A stretch of 64,000 nucleotides of DNA from Glyphotaelius pellucidus (GCA_936435175.1 OW386557.1:22253423-22317422), one strand, 5' to 3'; positions 39,111 to 50,655 are shown, counted from the first letter of the stretch. A program made the numbers and translations. Notes: generated from the letters alone by a model not told the origin.

Positions 39111-42100
39111 ATGTCGACGAGTGATGGTACTCAGGCTCAGGATCTAGTTAAAATCAAATTACTAGAATCTAAGATTAATTTGATGCATAATCGTCTCAAT
39201 GATTTATATGAGAAAGCGAAAATTATTGCAGATAGGGAGACAAGGAGTTTGGAGGAGTTCGTTAGACAAACGGTTAATTTGGCTACATATTATTCACAAT
39301 TTAACACGTATTGTGATGAATTTCTTTTACTTCAATTGAAAAAGGATCCAAACTATAATATAAATTTAGATTTATGGAATAAATTCGAAAATAAGTACTG
39401 CTTTGTAGTTAGTATACGCGAAAGTATTGTGGCGAAGCAAGATTTAGGTGGTACGCAGAAATTAAATAAGTCCCAATTTATTAAGCTTCCAGCGATTGAT
39501 ATGCCATCGTTCGATGGAAATCAAGAGAATTGGTCGGTATTTTATGAAGCATTTAAATTAAACATCCACTCTAATGAAAATTTGAATACGTCGCAAAAGA
39601 TGCAATATTTGATAAGAAAACTTCAAGGAAAGGCATTATCGGTGTTTGCCGGAGTACTGCCGAATGAAAAAAATTATTTTGTAATCTGGAATGCTCTCGA
39701 AAAGAAATATCAAGACAAGCGCGTGCTAGGCACCTTTTATCTGAACAATATTTTGAATTTAAAATTATTGGCACCTTCTAACTCAAATGAGTTAAATAAT
39801 TTTATTGAACGGTTTGCGTCTTCCATGTCTGCGCTCAAAGAATTAGGTATTGATGACCTAACCGACTTTATAATTTTACATATTGCACTGAAAAAATTAG
39901 ATATGCAATTGGTGCAAAATTTCGAAATGTCCATACGGGAGAAAGATATACCTACATATACCGATTTAATAGAATATATTCGTTCGCATGTTAAAATTCT
40001 TGAACGAACCGGAGCAGAAAGTAAAGTTAATAATAATAAAAATAAGGTTTCGCATTCTTTCGCTGTGGTTGAACCGAAGTCGTTTGATAATAATCGTAGT
40101 AATAATAATAAATGCCGGAAATGCAATCGAAGCGATCATGTTGAATTGTTTAAATGTGAACAATTTAATGAGTTGAGGCCAAAGGCTCGCTTTCAGTTTG
40201 TAAAATTAAATAACTTATGTGTAAACTGTTTAAGCGATAAACACAAGACGGTAAAATGTTCATCTAAATCGGATTGTAGAATTTGTAAAAAACGTCACCA
40301 TACTGCTTTGCATTTTGAGGGTACGGTGAACAACGAAAGTCATTCGAAAAACGAAGCTGTCACATTAATAACAAGGAATAAACATCATAATGATTTTACG
40401 GCGGGTAATTTAGCTACGAATGTACTATTGTCAACCGCGCAGTTATTCGCTTACGACATTAAAAATAATCAAGTAACCGTCAGGTGTTTAATTGATTGCG
40501 CCTCGCAACAAAATTTGATTAGTTTAAATACTTGTAATGAATTGAATCTTAAAATAATTCCTTTAAATAATTCAGTTATTAAAAGTGTTGGTTCAGTGGA
40601 GACACCAATTTTGGGGCATGTTGCATTAACAATTAAATCCCGTGTTTCAGAAGATAAATATAAAATAAGCCTATTAGTGGTCGAAAAAATCACGGACAAG
40701 CTCCCTACACAGTATGTTGACACAAAGTCATGTGAGCATTTACTTGGTTTAAATCTAGCCGATGAAAATTGGAACGTTCCATCCGATGTCGATATTTTAT
40801 TAGGTGCTCAGTTATTTCCATATATTATGCTAGGAAATAAGGTTTTATCTAAACATAATACGAATGCACCACCCGCTATACAAACGGTATTCGGATATAT
40901 TGTAATGGGTGAAATACCTAAGTGTACGCCGGACGTTTCGTGGACATTCGGCCCCATAACCGACGTGGATTTATGCAATGCGTTAACCAAATTTTGGACA
41001 ATGGAAGACATGCCTATTAAGTCATTGATGAGTGCTGAAGACGCGGAATGTGAGAAAATGTACGTCGAGTCCGTCCAACGGGATGACTCGGGAAGGTATA
41101 TTGTGTCTTTACCTTTTAAGATAGATCCTAATAATTTAGGAAATTCGCTCAGTGTCGCGCAACGCAGATATAAATATTTAGAACGGAAATTTAATACGTC
41201 ACCAGAATTGCATCGGAGTTATAATGAAGTAATTTCTGAATATCTGGAAAAGGGATATATAAGGTATGAAGTTCCGTCTTCATCTAATATTGATGAGGGA
41301 TATTTCATTCCTCACCATGCAGTTATTCGTAAAGATAAAGCAACAACTAAAACTCGTGTTGTATTGGACGCCAGTACAAAGACCAGTTCAGGGTTGTCAC
41401 TTAATGATATTTTGTATACTGGTCCAAACTTGCAATCTAATTTATTTACACTTTTAATTAAATTTCGCTTATTTGCTATAGCATTGACCGCAGATGTTAA
41501 ACAAATGTATTTACGTATAATGGTAACGGAAAGCCATCGTAAATATCAAAAAATTCTTTATAGATTTCACGAAGATGAAGAAATTGGAGTTTATCAATTT
41601 AATTCGCTAGCTTTTGGGTTAAATTGTTCACCGTTCCTTGCGATGCGAACTTTAAGAAAGCTAGCGAGCGATGAAAGAAATCGTCACCCGAAAGCCGCAG
41701 AAGTTGCAATTAATGATTTATATATGGACGATTTTGTATATTCTGTAAATACTATAAGTGAAGCCGTCACTTTGTCTACAGAATTAATGGCGATGTTCAA
41801 GTCTGGAGGATTTGAATTAGTTAAATGGTCGAGTAATTCTGCTCATTTGCTCGCTCAATTACCAGAGTCGCACCGTGCAACGATGGATTTCTCGGATAAT
41901 TGTAGCATTTTAGGACTAAAATGGGATCCGATATCTGATTGTTTTCATTTTATGATATGTCCCACGGAGGAGAAAACTATATGTAAAAGATCAATTCTTT
42001 CCACAATAGCACGTTTATTTGATGTATTAGGTTTGGTTGCTCCGGTAATTTTATATGCCAAATTACTTTTACAAGAGCTGTGGTTAGAGAAAGTAGGATG

Positions 42101-44261
42101 GGATGAAGAACTACCCCAAAGTATTGTCAAACGATATGTCAAATTCAAGGAAGAATTACCGATGCTTTCTAATTTAAATTTACCTCGATATTTGGGAGTA
42201 AAAGAGGACTGCACGATAAATATTATCGCTTTTGCAGACGCGAGTACGAAAGCATACGGGTGCGTAGTATATCTTCATGTCACAGATAAGAGTGGCAACG
42301 CTACTATGAATTTGATATGTTCGAAATCCAAGGTAGCCCCTTTAAAAATAGTTTCGCTCGCTCGATTGGAATTATGTGCTGCGCTTATTTTATCTAGACT
42401 TGTTAAATCTATTATAGATACTTATAAAAATCGCGTTTTTATAAACGATATATTTGCTTTTTCAGATTCAAAAATAGCACTTTCTTGGATTCACTCATCC
42501 CCGCACAGATGGCAAACTTTTGTAGCTAATCGAGTTAGTGAAATTCAGGAAAATTTACCTGCGAAACATTTTTATCATATAGATGGAGTTACCAATCCTA
42601 GTGATTGTTTATCACGTGGACTATTGCCCGCTCAGCTAATTGATCATCCTCTTTGGTGGCACGGTCCACCCTGGGCTGCGAACCCAGTGTCCGAGTGGCC
42701 TGTCAAAAGCTTTTCCCCCTCAGCGCAGGAGGAGAATACTTTGGAATTGAAAAAGTCGCATACGTTCACGATAACGTCAATAGAGAATAATTCTCCAATA
42801 TATAATCTTGCTTTAAAAATTTCTTCATGGCCAAAACTGCTAAGAATTGTCGTATATATTTTACGATTTACGCGGAAGTTATCGTGTTCAACAGTTATAA
42901 ATTCCACGGAATTAAATATTGCTGAAATAAATGTATTAAAAGCTCTACAGAAAAAGTATTTTTATGCCGATATACAATTAATACAGAGGAAAAAATTATG
43001 TTCATCTTCGATTCGAAAATTAAACCCGTTCGTCGATCATAATGGATTGTTACGCATAGGTGGTAGATTAACAAACGCGAATATACCTTATGAAAACAAA
43101 CATCCAGTACTTCTGCCAAGACAGGATCATATTGTCGATATAATTATAGATTTTTACCATCGTGTGAATTGTCACACTGGTGCTCATCTCCTTATGTCTA
43201 TAATTAGACAGCGTTATTGGATCTTATCGGGAAGAAACTTAATACGCAAACGAGTACATGCATGTAATTTCTGTTTTAAAACCGCACCTTCTAATATTAT
43301 ACCGCCAATGGCTGATTTACCTACAGCTAGAGTTCAAGAAGCAAAAGCATTTACACATACTGGTGTAGATTTTGCCGGACCGATAAAGATAACCCTTTCT
43401 AGGCGTCGTGGAGTAAAAAGTCAAAAGGCATATATATGTCTATTTATTTGTTTAACGACGAAGGCTATACATATAGAATTGGTATCAGATCTAAGTACGG
43501 ACAATTTTTTAAATGCATTTAAACGTTTTCTATCCAGACGCGGACCCGTTTCGTGTATGTACAGTGACAATGCGACAAACTTCATAGGCGCGAAGAATTG
43601 TCTTGATGACTTATATAAATTTTTGGAGGCAAATTCAACTAATGAAGTCCTTCGCAATGAATTTAACATTCGGAGAATTGAGTGGAAGACGATTCCACCT
43701 CGCGCTCCTCACTTTGGAGGATTATGGGAATCAAATATTAAATCCATTAAATCGCATCTGTATAGGGTTGTGGGTACTCAACTTTTATGTTATGAAGAGC
43801 TTCTCACAGTTCTGACGCAAATAGAGGCTTTACTTAATTCACGGCCGTTATGTTTATTAAGCAGTTGTCATTATCCAGAAGCTCTTACTCCGGCTCATTT
43901 TCTAATGTCTTCTCCGATTCAGCATTTGCCCGCTTATGATATGACTAAGGAACGCATTAGTCTGCTGAAAAGGAAAGAGCTTTTGGACCACCTCGTTCAA
44001 TCTTATTGGAAGAAGTGGCATATAGAGTATCTTCACTCTCTGCAGATGAGACAAAAATGGAATAGTCCCGTCAATAACATTCTTGTAGGTACTGTAGTAT
44101 TGGTGCATCAAGAAGATGCGTCTCCACTTTATTGGCCGGTGGGGGTTGTTGAGGAAATATTTCCGGGTAAAGACGGAGTGGTTCGGGTGGCACTCGTAAG
44201 AACCCCTTCTGGGAACTTTAAACGACCAGTCGTGAAATTGTGTCCCCTGCCTACACAATAA
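39111..44261 (+). CDS. gag-pol: BEL/Pao gag-pol polyprotein (1716 aa)
   Basis: One intact frame starting at the first ATG after the leader. Gag (DUF1759-like) spans about residues 125-300 and is followed by three Cys/His knuckles at about 335-349, 370-383 and 389-400. The aspartic protease (DUF1758 type) has its catalytic aspartate at D462, in the motif LIDCASQ. The reverse transcriptase starts near 744 (TRVVLDAST) and has YMDD at 871-874. RNase H acidic residues are D1043, E1087 and D1119. The integrase zinc finger is H1350/H1355/C1385/C1388, its catalytic triad D1420, D1486 and E1540, and a DUF5641-like tail (about 1620-1712) closes the protein. All catalytic residues except the unusual protease triad are conventional. 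The protein is cleaved by its own protease and acts in cytoplasmic particles, then in nuclear integration (family knowledge). Confidence 0.95.
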   Translation: MSTSDGTQAQDLVKIKLLESKINLMHNRLNDLYEKAKIIADRETRSLEEFVRQTVNLATYYSQFNTYCDEFLLLQLKKDPNYNINLDLWNKFENKYCFVVSIRESIVAKQDLGGTQKLNKSQFIKLPAIDMPSFDGNQENWSVFYEAFKLNIHSNENLNTSQKMQYLIRKLQGKALSVFAGVLPNEKNYFVIWNALEKKYQDKRVLGTFYLNNILNLKLLAPSNSNELNNFIERFASSMSALKELGIDDLTDFIILHIALKKLDMQLVQNFEMSIREKDIPTYTDLIEYIRSHVKILERTGAESKVNNNKNKVSHSFAVVEPKSFDNNRSNNNKCRKCNRSDHVELFKCEQFNELRPKARFQFVKLNNLCVNCLSDKHKTVKCSSKSDCRICKKRHHTALHFEGTVNNESHSKNEAVTLITRNKHHNDFTAGNLATNVLLSTAQLFAYDIKNNQVTVRCLIDCASQQNLISLNTCNELNLKIIPLNNSVIKSVGSVETPILGHVALTIKSRVSEDKYKISLLVVEKITDKLPTQYVDTKSCEHLLGLNLADENWNVPSDVDILLGAQLFPYIMLGNKVLSKHNTNAPPAIQTVFGYIVMGEIPKCTPDVSWTFGPITDVDLCNALTKFWTMEDMPIKSLMSAEDAECEKMYVESVQRDDSGRYIVSLPFKIDPNNLGNSLSVAQRRYKYLERKFNTSPELHRSYNEVISEYLEKGYIRYEVPSSSNIDEGYFIPHHAVIRKDKATTKTRVVLDASTKTSSGLSLNDILYTGPNLQSNLFTLLIKFRLFAIALTADVKQMYLRIMVTESHRKYQKILYRFHEDEEIGVYQFNSLAFGLNCSPFLAMRTLRKLASDERNRHPKAAEVAINDLYMDDFVYSVNTISEAVTLSTELMAMFKSGGFELVKWSSNSAHLLAQLPESHRATMDFSDNCSILGLKWDPISDCFHFMICPTEEKTICKRSILSTIARLFDVLGLVAPVILYAKLLLQELWLEKVGWDEELPQSIVKRYVKFKEELPMLSNLNLPRYLGVKEDCTINIIAFADASTKAYGCVVYLHVTDKSGNATMNLICSKSKVAPLKIVSLARLELCAALILSRLVKSIIDTYKNRVFINDIFAFSDSKIALSWIHSSPHRWQTFVANRVSEIQENLPAKHFYHIDGVTNPSDCLSRGLLPAQLIDHPLWWHGPPWAANPVSEWPVKSFSPSAQEENTLELKKSHTFTITSIENNSPIYNLALKISSWPKLLRIVVYILRFTRKLSCSTVINSTELNIAEINVLKALQKKYFYADIQLIQRKKLCSSSIRKLNPFVDHNGLLRIGGRLTNANIPYENKHPVLLPRQDHIVDIIIDFYHRVNCHTGAHLLMSIIRQRYWILSGRNLIRKRVHACNFCFKTAPSNIIPPMADLPTARVQEAKAFTHTGVDFAGPIKITLSRRRGVKSQKAYICLFICLTTKAIHIELVSDLSTDNFLNAFKRFLSRRGPVSCMYSDNATNFIGAKNCLDDLYKFLEANSTNEVLRNEFNIRRIEWKTIPPRAPHFGGLWESNIKSIKSHLYRVVGTQLLCYEELLTVLTQIEALLNSRPLCLLSSCHYPEALTPAHFLMSSPIQHLPAYDMTKERISLLKRKELLDHLVQSYWKKWHIEYLHSLQMRQKWNSPVNNILVGTVVLVHQEDASPLYWPVGVVEEIFPGKDGVVRVALVRTPSGNFKRPVVKLCPLPTQ

Positions 44262-44434
44262 TAATTATTTTTCTTTATCTCTATTTATTTCTTTTATTTT
44301 TATTTTTTCTTAACTATCTAATATCAATCGCTTATATATATATTTAAATTTAACATTTTTATTTTTCACTATAATTCTTTACTTTATTTTGAAAGTACCT
44401 TCAGTTTCGGTAGGTACTTCCAAGGCCGGGAGAA
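44262..44434 (+). other. BEL/Pao 3' non-coding stretch
   Basis: AT-rich, ending in AAGGCCGGGAGAA just before the 3' LTR. This short purine-rich end is the only polypurine-tract candidate. Confidence 0.5.
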
Positions 44435-44964
44435 TGTTCGAGCAATTTTATATGGGATTGGTTGGGTATTGCATTCGCGGACTTGATGGGTAGATATGTC
44501 AAAATCCTGAATTTATCCCACCTACCTAATCTTTCCCTCCTAAATGTCACCATAAAAATTGTTGCAAAAAGTACCAAACTTTGGAGAGGTGACAGTGTGA
44601 TTTGCTGCTCAGTACAAAATAACATCTCAGACAGGGCGCATGTATTGTAACCTCTTGTTATAAGATTATTGCAAATTTTTAAACAGTGAGAAGTGTACAC
44701 CAAAACTGGAGATCAGCGAGGCCCCATCTGCAACGGTGAGTCCTATTTTCCTTATTCCAATCTGGGCTTATCTAATTTTCCAAAAGCCCAGATCTGAACT
44801 ATCGACTGACTATCCATCGGGTTTTGCGAGTGTATGCTATCTAATCGTCCCGTATAACTTAGCGATTTCACGTAGTATCGGGACTGGTCCTTCGAGGGCT
44901 GCATAGGCTTTTCTTTGCAGCATTTACCGCCAAGTAACAGTGGAGTCGCAGTTTCGCGACACCA
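44435..44964 (+). repeat. BEL/Pao 3' LTR
   Basis: A 530-bp copy of the 5' LTR, TGTTCGAGC to GACACCA, followed by the second CCAAC. It should supply the polyadenylation site. Confidence 0.95.
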
Positions 44965-44969
44965 CCAAC

Positions 44970-45160
44970 AATGTTTGAAAATCTCCTACTACCACCACAC
45001 TAAGCGGAAAATGTTGCTTGTGTAGTGATGGAGGACTGAGCCAGCCGAGGAATCGAACACGCGACGCCCGGGTGGGACCCAAACGCGATGCCCACTCAAA
45101 CACTGACAGGTTCAAGTTAATTCCATTACATTGAGAATGTACTAAAAAAACAAAAACCAA
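44970..45160 (-). repeat. SINE3-type tRNA-like unit
   Basis: Minus strand: GTCAGTGTTTGAGTGGGCAT and GTCGCGTGTTCGATTCCTCG, then GCTGGCTCAG. Box-B-like GTTCGATTCC is intact, the remainder is not a valid tRNA. Relative of 19085-19170. Confidence 0.5.
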
Positions 45161-46557
45161 TACCTATTACAGTTCGAATAAAAGATAATAGATAGAATAA
45201 TGTTGGAAATATAAACTTATAAATTGGTAGGTATAAATAAAATTATTGATATTTTTGATCTGTTTCGGTGTTTTTTTTTTAATTGTGTTCTGTCTAATAG
45301 TCAGTGGAAGTGCATTGTATAGCTTTGTTGCAAAGTATCTAAAATTTATTTAGCCAAAAGTTGGTTTAATTAAAGGAATAATAATTTTATAAAATAGATC
45401 ATTATAAAAATAATTAAATAAAAACAACAATAATTGTCTTGGTGCTGTTCAAATGATGTTAATAAAATCCGAAGTTCCATCGGTAATATTAGAACTTAAA
45501 ACACTTATCACGTAAACGATTTTTACGTAAAATAAACACTTTACAAAAGTTTATTCAGTGGCGGGCACGTGATATTTGTCGTGCCAATGGGCTTAAGGTA
45601 AGACAAAAAACAAGGTTATTAAATTCATATTGTATTTATGTAGGTAAGTAAGTACTCTATATTTCTAACGCTTCGCTTTATATTCCACAGAAACTGGACA
45701 TAATTGTACTTTAAAAAAAATAATAACAAAGCGCGTTGTTTTTTCTACTCTTTAAAAAATTATTGAAGAAACAATTTTGTATAAACTAATTAAAAAATTA
45801 ACAGAAATTTGTGCTTTTGGTTTCTCAAAAAACGCGTAAAAATGCGAAAAAAATTGCGACAAAAATGAATAGATAACTTTGTGACAAAAATGGACATTTT
45901 TTTTTAAATTTAATTAAAATTACATTTGATAATGTTATTATCAAGTTCTGCAAGTATTTTAGAAAACCATTTTCAAACTGTGGTTAATCCACTTTGAGAC
46001 GACTTATTTAAAAAGAAAATAAATATATATGACCAAACAGCTATAAGAAAAATACATATTAAAATACTCGCAGAACTTGATAATAATATTTTCAAATTTA
46101 ATTTTAATTAAATCTTAAAAAATTAGGTGGAGTTCTACAAATTAAACACAAAAACATTTAAAAAATTGATTTCTTCATCCTCCAATCGAAGGTTGGCTAA
46201 TCTTCACCTTGCAGACAGCAGTCCAGAATAATTTCTGAGGAGCTGCCTTCGTACCATTCACGTTTATTACAAAGCCATGAAGAGCGTTGTTTTTTTAATA
46301 TATAACATAATACGGGTAGGTTTGTCGAAACGGTCTTTTTCTTTTAACTGCTGACGTGGGGGTCCCTCCAACAACCGTCCTAGCAACGTTGTAGGGGACC
46401 CCACCACTTTCGCACGGCGTTATAAGGAAACATATGGTTTCCTCCTTCACCGCACACGTCAAGACTACTTTTTTATTGAACGAAGCTACATTTATTTGAT
46501 CGACTCTAGACCCTCCAATGTCTATGTATACGGGGTTATTAAGCAGTATTCAAGTAC
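45161..46557. other. Unassigned stretch with a strong hairpin
   Basis: The hairpin TGGGGGTCCCTCCAACAAC / GTTGTAGGGGACCCCA spans 46357-46403 (stem about 15 bp, loop about 12). Otherwise AT-rich, without gene. Confidence 0.4.
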
Positions 46558-47960
46558 TTTTTTTTTTTTTCCTTTATTTTTCCCAAAATTTACATTTGAT
46601 GCATACAATATTATAAAATAAAAAGAATAATGGGAACCCACTAAGGCGCAGCCTGTGCGTGGGTAATAAAGTTGAATATATTTGATTATTGTACCTAGAA
46701 AGAACAAGCAATGGGCATATAAAGCAAAAACATGATTAAAATTTGTCTAAACAGCTTTGCACAAAATGAGCAAAGCTTCCATTAACATAATACAAAAAAA
46801 AAGAAATAAAATTGGCAGCCCGTGGAATAACTCTTCTGAAATCCATAAAATTAAATATATAAAGATAATGATGTTAGTAAAAATAAAAAGAAAAACAAGA
46901 GCTGCACCTGGTTGAGGAAGCCTGGAATACGGGAAATATTTACAAAGTATAACAGAGAGAAAGTAAGATGGATAAAAAATAGTCGGAGTAGGTTTTCCAC
47001 AAACCACCCGGCAGTCCCAATGAAAATGTGCATGGCTATCGGCCCAACCGCTGACGGAACCCGAAGTCCGCGCCCTTTAGCCGGCTCCCCGATTTCGCCT
47101 CGAAGAAGTATATGTAGGGGAGAAGAGAAAGTTTTAGAAGACCCTATGAGAAAGATGAGCGTCGGGTTGTCGGAGGGAGGGTGGAAGGACGTCGGGACTG
47201 CGCGGCTATTCCTCAGGCCTACGCATGTCATTAGGGGAGGCGCAGGAGGATCACAGGAAGACCGCTCCGGTGTGTGTTCGCCTGACAGTAGGTATGCACG
47301 GACGGGGTCTATCCCACCCCCTTTTTATGGGGTGACGACAATACATCATATATGTACATTTGTGCCTCCAAAGTACGGAAACCAAAGCTAATTTAAAGTA
47401 AAAAAAATAATAAGAGCATATATATGTGAAACATAATTATAGTATGAGAAAAGAGGTCATAATATGTTGAGCGATGGTGTCATCACTACCGTCGCTCACC
47501 ATGATGGGACATTACCTGAGGTGAAAACATAAATCATAAAGCTAAAACAGAGGAAACAAAAAAATAAGTAAAACATGAAGAGCAGAAAGAAGAAAAAAAA
47601 GTATATTAGAGATGTGTAGGTGATATTTACAAGTCACAAGAGTAAAATTGTTCAAGCGTATACACTGACTGAAAAGTAATGAGGAGATACCGAGGGATAC
47701 AGGAGCAATACGTGTAGCACCTGAAACAAAGATGATTTTAGTCTAGATCGGCGACTCTAAGTACAGACCATCTCTCCACCCAGGACTTAACAAACTTTTT
47801 CAGGCACTCGAAATCCTTGACACAAGGTCAGCGTTCCACGCTGGTCTTGTTGTTCCATCCAACATTTCCTCTCGTGCTTCCTTCATCAACTCACAGTCCC
47901 ACAGTATATGCCTGGCGTCCAGGTTAGTAGCAACCTAGTCCTAGCAACAATAACAATACC
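46558..47960 (-). mobile_element. Probable LINE 3' region (minus strand)
   Basis: A T tract at 46558-46571 would be the poly(A) of a minus-strand element. At about 47800-47930 the minus strand reads DARHILWDCELMKEAREEML, similar to the end of the RNase H or C-terminal region in I/R1-like LINEs. Between them lies a GC-rich 3' UTR-like segment (46980-47340), whose ORFs on both strands have no domain. Family assignment is weak. Confidence 0.4.
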
Positions 47961-48202
47961 GAAATACTCCCCTCCCCCGCGCGCGACGCATAATATACGC
48001 CGCTTCCAGTAGCTTCGAATTTAGTAACACCAGAGCCGTGAGAGGTGGTGTACGTGGCTAATTTCTGTAAGTAAATTCATTTAAATTTTTTGCGGGCCTC
48101 TCTGACCCATCGTCAGTACTAACGTGATTTTTTAAAGTTGATTTACTACTATATAAAAATAAACAACTGTACTAAAATTGATTATAATCGAGACACTATT
48201 GA
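47961..48202. other. Unassigned stretch
   Basis: Nothing recognised. Confidence 0.3.
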
Positions 48203-48564
48203 AATATTATATTTATTATCCGTTTTCTCTCGCTAACAAAAGCGAGTTATTGCTAACGTCAGAAAACAAATCGTTGCCGTGAAAACGATGTTGATATATT
48301 TAAATAAAAATGAATCTCCAAAATGTTTGTGCGCATAACTTCCGAACGACTGAACCAAATTAGATAATTCTTTTTTTGTTGAGCTCTGGCATTATGAGAT
48401 TTAGGTGGCAAGAGAGCTGTTTGAAAACTGAATGTACTGGAAATGAATGTATGGAATGCGGGAGGGGGGAGTTATGGGAAGGGGGAGGGGGATAATTGTT
48501 AAGTGCGAGCGCTGCAGTAATTTCCCCCTAATACCATGCGAGCGAAGGCGCGGGTAAAAACTAG
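48203..48564 (+). mobile_element. Helitron fragment with CTAG end
   Basis: Colinear with the 3' part of the Helitron at 13157-13911 (CGCTAACAAAAGCGAG, CATAACTTCCGAACGACTGA, G-rich tract, TACCATGCGAGCGAAGGCGC) and ending CTAG before T. The TC start is not found, so the 5' end is missing. Confidence 0.75.
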
Positions 48565-48609
48565 TATTTAATAATTGAAGGCAATATTAACTCTCAGACG
48601 GTGTGAAAC

Positions 48610-48850
48610 AGAAAAGACAGAAAATGGTTCAGTTCCATCTAGGAATTGAATCCAGGAACAATTCCTTGCAGGGGAAGCGCTCTGACCGCTGAGCTAATAT
48701 CACTTACTTTATCTTTATTTTTTTTATATGGAACAAGTAAAACTGATTAAGTTGATTTGGCAGAAGTATCTCAGCGGACAAAGCGCTTTCCCGGCGAGTA
48801 AGCGTTTTTGGGTTCAATTCCTAGATACGACTGAATCTTTTCCTGCCTTG
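48610..48850. mobile_element. Head-to-head pair of tRNA-like units
   Basis: Left unit, minus strand (about 48639-48705): TTAGCTCAGCGGTCAGAGCG with loop CCTGCAA (TGC at the anticodon position) and GGATTCAATTCC. Right unit, plus strand (about 48757-48831): TATCTCAGCGGACAAAGCGC and GGGTTCAATTCC. Their tails (CTAGATACGACTGAATCTTTT and its inverted partner) point outward. The arrangement repeats that at 4226-4545. Confidence 0.6.
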
Positions 48851-49650
48851 TGTATTTCACAATATTCGTTTGAGAGTTTTAAATATTGTTGTCAATTAAT
48901 AAATAATACTCATAATACTTGGATTATTTGTACAACGTCGTTTTTGGTGCAAATCGCCCCAAGGGCGCTATACGAATTACAAATAACACTGAACATATAA
49001 ATAGGTGACCATATAAGAGATGCATATTCTAGCTGCGGTCTCACAAGGGGAAAAAGGAGTCAATATTTTATTCATCGTTCCTCACAATAAAATGACCAAG
49101 CTCAGTTTTCTTCTTTTCATGCCTAGAACAACTTCATAATTGTTGGTTATTATAACGAAGAACAGGAGATTATAAAAAGGCATTTGGCTAAGCTGTAGGA
49201 ACATCCAAAATTCAACATAAAAAGAACAGTTCTAACATAGACAAACCTGTTGAAATATTGAACTTTTATATATCTAACAAATTTTTTGTCATTTTCCACA
49301 ATCCATTCCCTCAGTGTGATGCATTCGTTAAGTCCACATGAAGCGTACAACAAATGAATTTGCTGTGCAATTCAAATGCGGCTTCCCCGCATTATTATAT
49401 TACTAAATGCCTTCCAGCAGTAAACAGTACTGGTATACCACTGCTAGCTTTGTCGCAACCTCTTTTTCATTCTCACAAACGCCCCATGCGACAGAAAGGG
49501 AGGTTACAACGGAATTCTCAGCGGCAGAAACATTGAAACTTCTCCTTCATTCTTGTATATGACGCATACAACTGAAAGAGATGTGGCTACAAAGCTCTCG
49601 GCGGCAATGACGATGACGGTATGAACTGTTTGGGTCCAAGCAGTGAGCAG
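48851..49650. other. Unassigned stretch
   Basis: No gene. The last eight bases are the left target duplication of the next element. Confidence 0.3.
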
Positions 49651-50655
49651 TAGAGATGGGTAAGTTCTTCATTTTGCCGGAGGCCTCCGAGGAGTGCTTC
49701 GTTTTAAAAGCACTCGGAGTGGGTTCCGAGTTCGATTTCTTGGTTGCGGACCGAGTAGGTACTGGGCGCTGTTGCGGCGGACCGAAACGAGACGCGTATT
49801 TCCAAACCCTATATCGGTTCAGTCGCGGTAGCGACGATTTACATTTAAAATATCAACATTTAAATATTTAGAAACAAAATTATCAATTTCTAATAAACAC
49901 ATTGGAAAGATTATGTTATCTAAATTATAAAGCAATTTTTATTTTTGCAAAGTGATGAAAAATAACCAGTATAGAGGTGTGTTTACAATATAAGGGATAT
50001 CAACATTTAAATATTTAGAAATAAAATTATAAATTTCTTATATACACATTGGAAAAATTATTTTTTCAAGATTTAAGGACAATTTTTATTTTTGATAAGT
50101 AATAAAAAATAACCAATATGGAGGTGTATTTAAAATGTAAATTGCCGCCACCGCGACTGAAACGGTATAGGTTTTGGAAATACGTAGCCGGGACGCACGA
50201 GTTCCGACAAGAACTCGGACCCGCCTTCGGATAGAGCCCGCAGAAGAATTCGGACCCGGGACCTACTCTAGAATCCGACAGCGCGCAAGGACCTGCACGC
50301 GGACTCAGGCCCGTCACCCGTCGCACCCGTCTGCGTGTTCTGCAACGTACATTTTGGCGAATTTCACGGACCCGCCACTCATTCATTCAGTAGTACCACG
50401 CGTGCTGCCCAGACCGCCGACACGGGCCGAATGCCTCTGTCGCCGCCGGCGGTCGGTAACGGCATTCGGGTTTCGGGTAGAGGCTTCGGGTTCCAGTTCA
50501 CGTTCCGAGTTCTGCGTTTGGACCCGAGTCCGCGCCCCGAGCATCGGGTCCGGGACAGGGTTCTCTAGGAGTGGCCGATTTGAAAAAGGAGTGGGAGTAG
50601 GAACCGCTTCCCGCAAAGGAACCGAGTTCATTCCGACTGCACCGACTCATCGCTA
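49651..50655. mobile_element. hAT-like non-autonomous element, 1005 bp
   Basis: Ends TAGAGATGGGTAA and GACTCATCGCTA are imperfect inverted repeats. The flanks GTGAGCAG (49643-49650) and GAGAGCAG (50656-50663) match at 7 of 8 bases, the size of a hAT duplication. Subterminal regions are GC-rich with repeated TCCGAGT/ACTCGG motifs. The AT-rich centre carries a 147-bp direct repeat (ATATCAACATTTAAATATTT at 49850 and 49997). The long ORFs at 50174-50830 fall in the GC-rich arm on both strands and show no domain. Confidence 0.6.

Larger units (their letters stand above)
38423..44964 (+). mobile_element. Complete BEL/Pao LTR retrotransposon
   Basis: A 6542-bp element: 530-bp LTR, short leader, one uninterrupted gag-pol frame, short 3' non-coding stretch and 530-bp LTR, flanked by CCAAC. 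The domain order Gag, protease, reverse transcriptase, RNase H, integrase is that of BEL/Pao. There is no envelope-like frame. It inserted beside a degraded LINE-H, between the arms of a small hairpin at the empty site. Identical LTRs and an open frame indicate a very recent insertion. Confidence 0.95.

Noticed and set aside
46851..47391. 126- and 159-codon ORFs as genes
   Set aside because: They overlap on opposite strands in a GC-rich segment that is better explained as a LINE 3' UTR, and no motif is seen.
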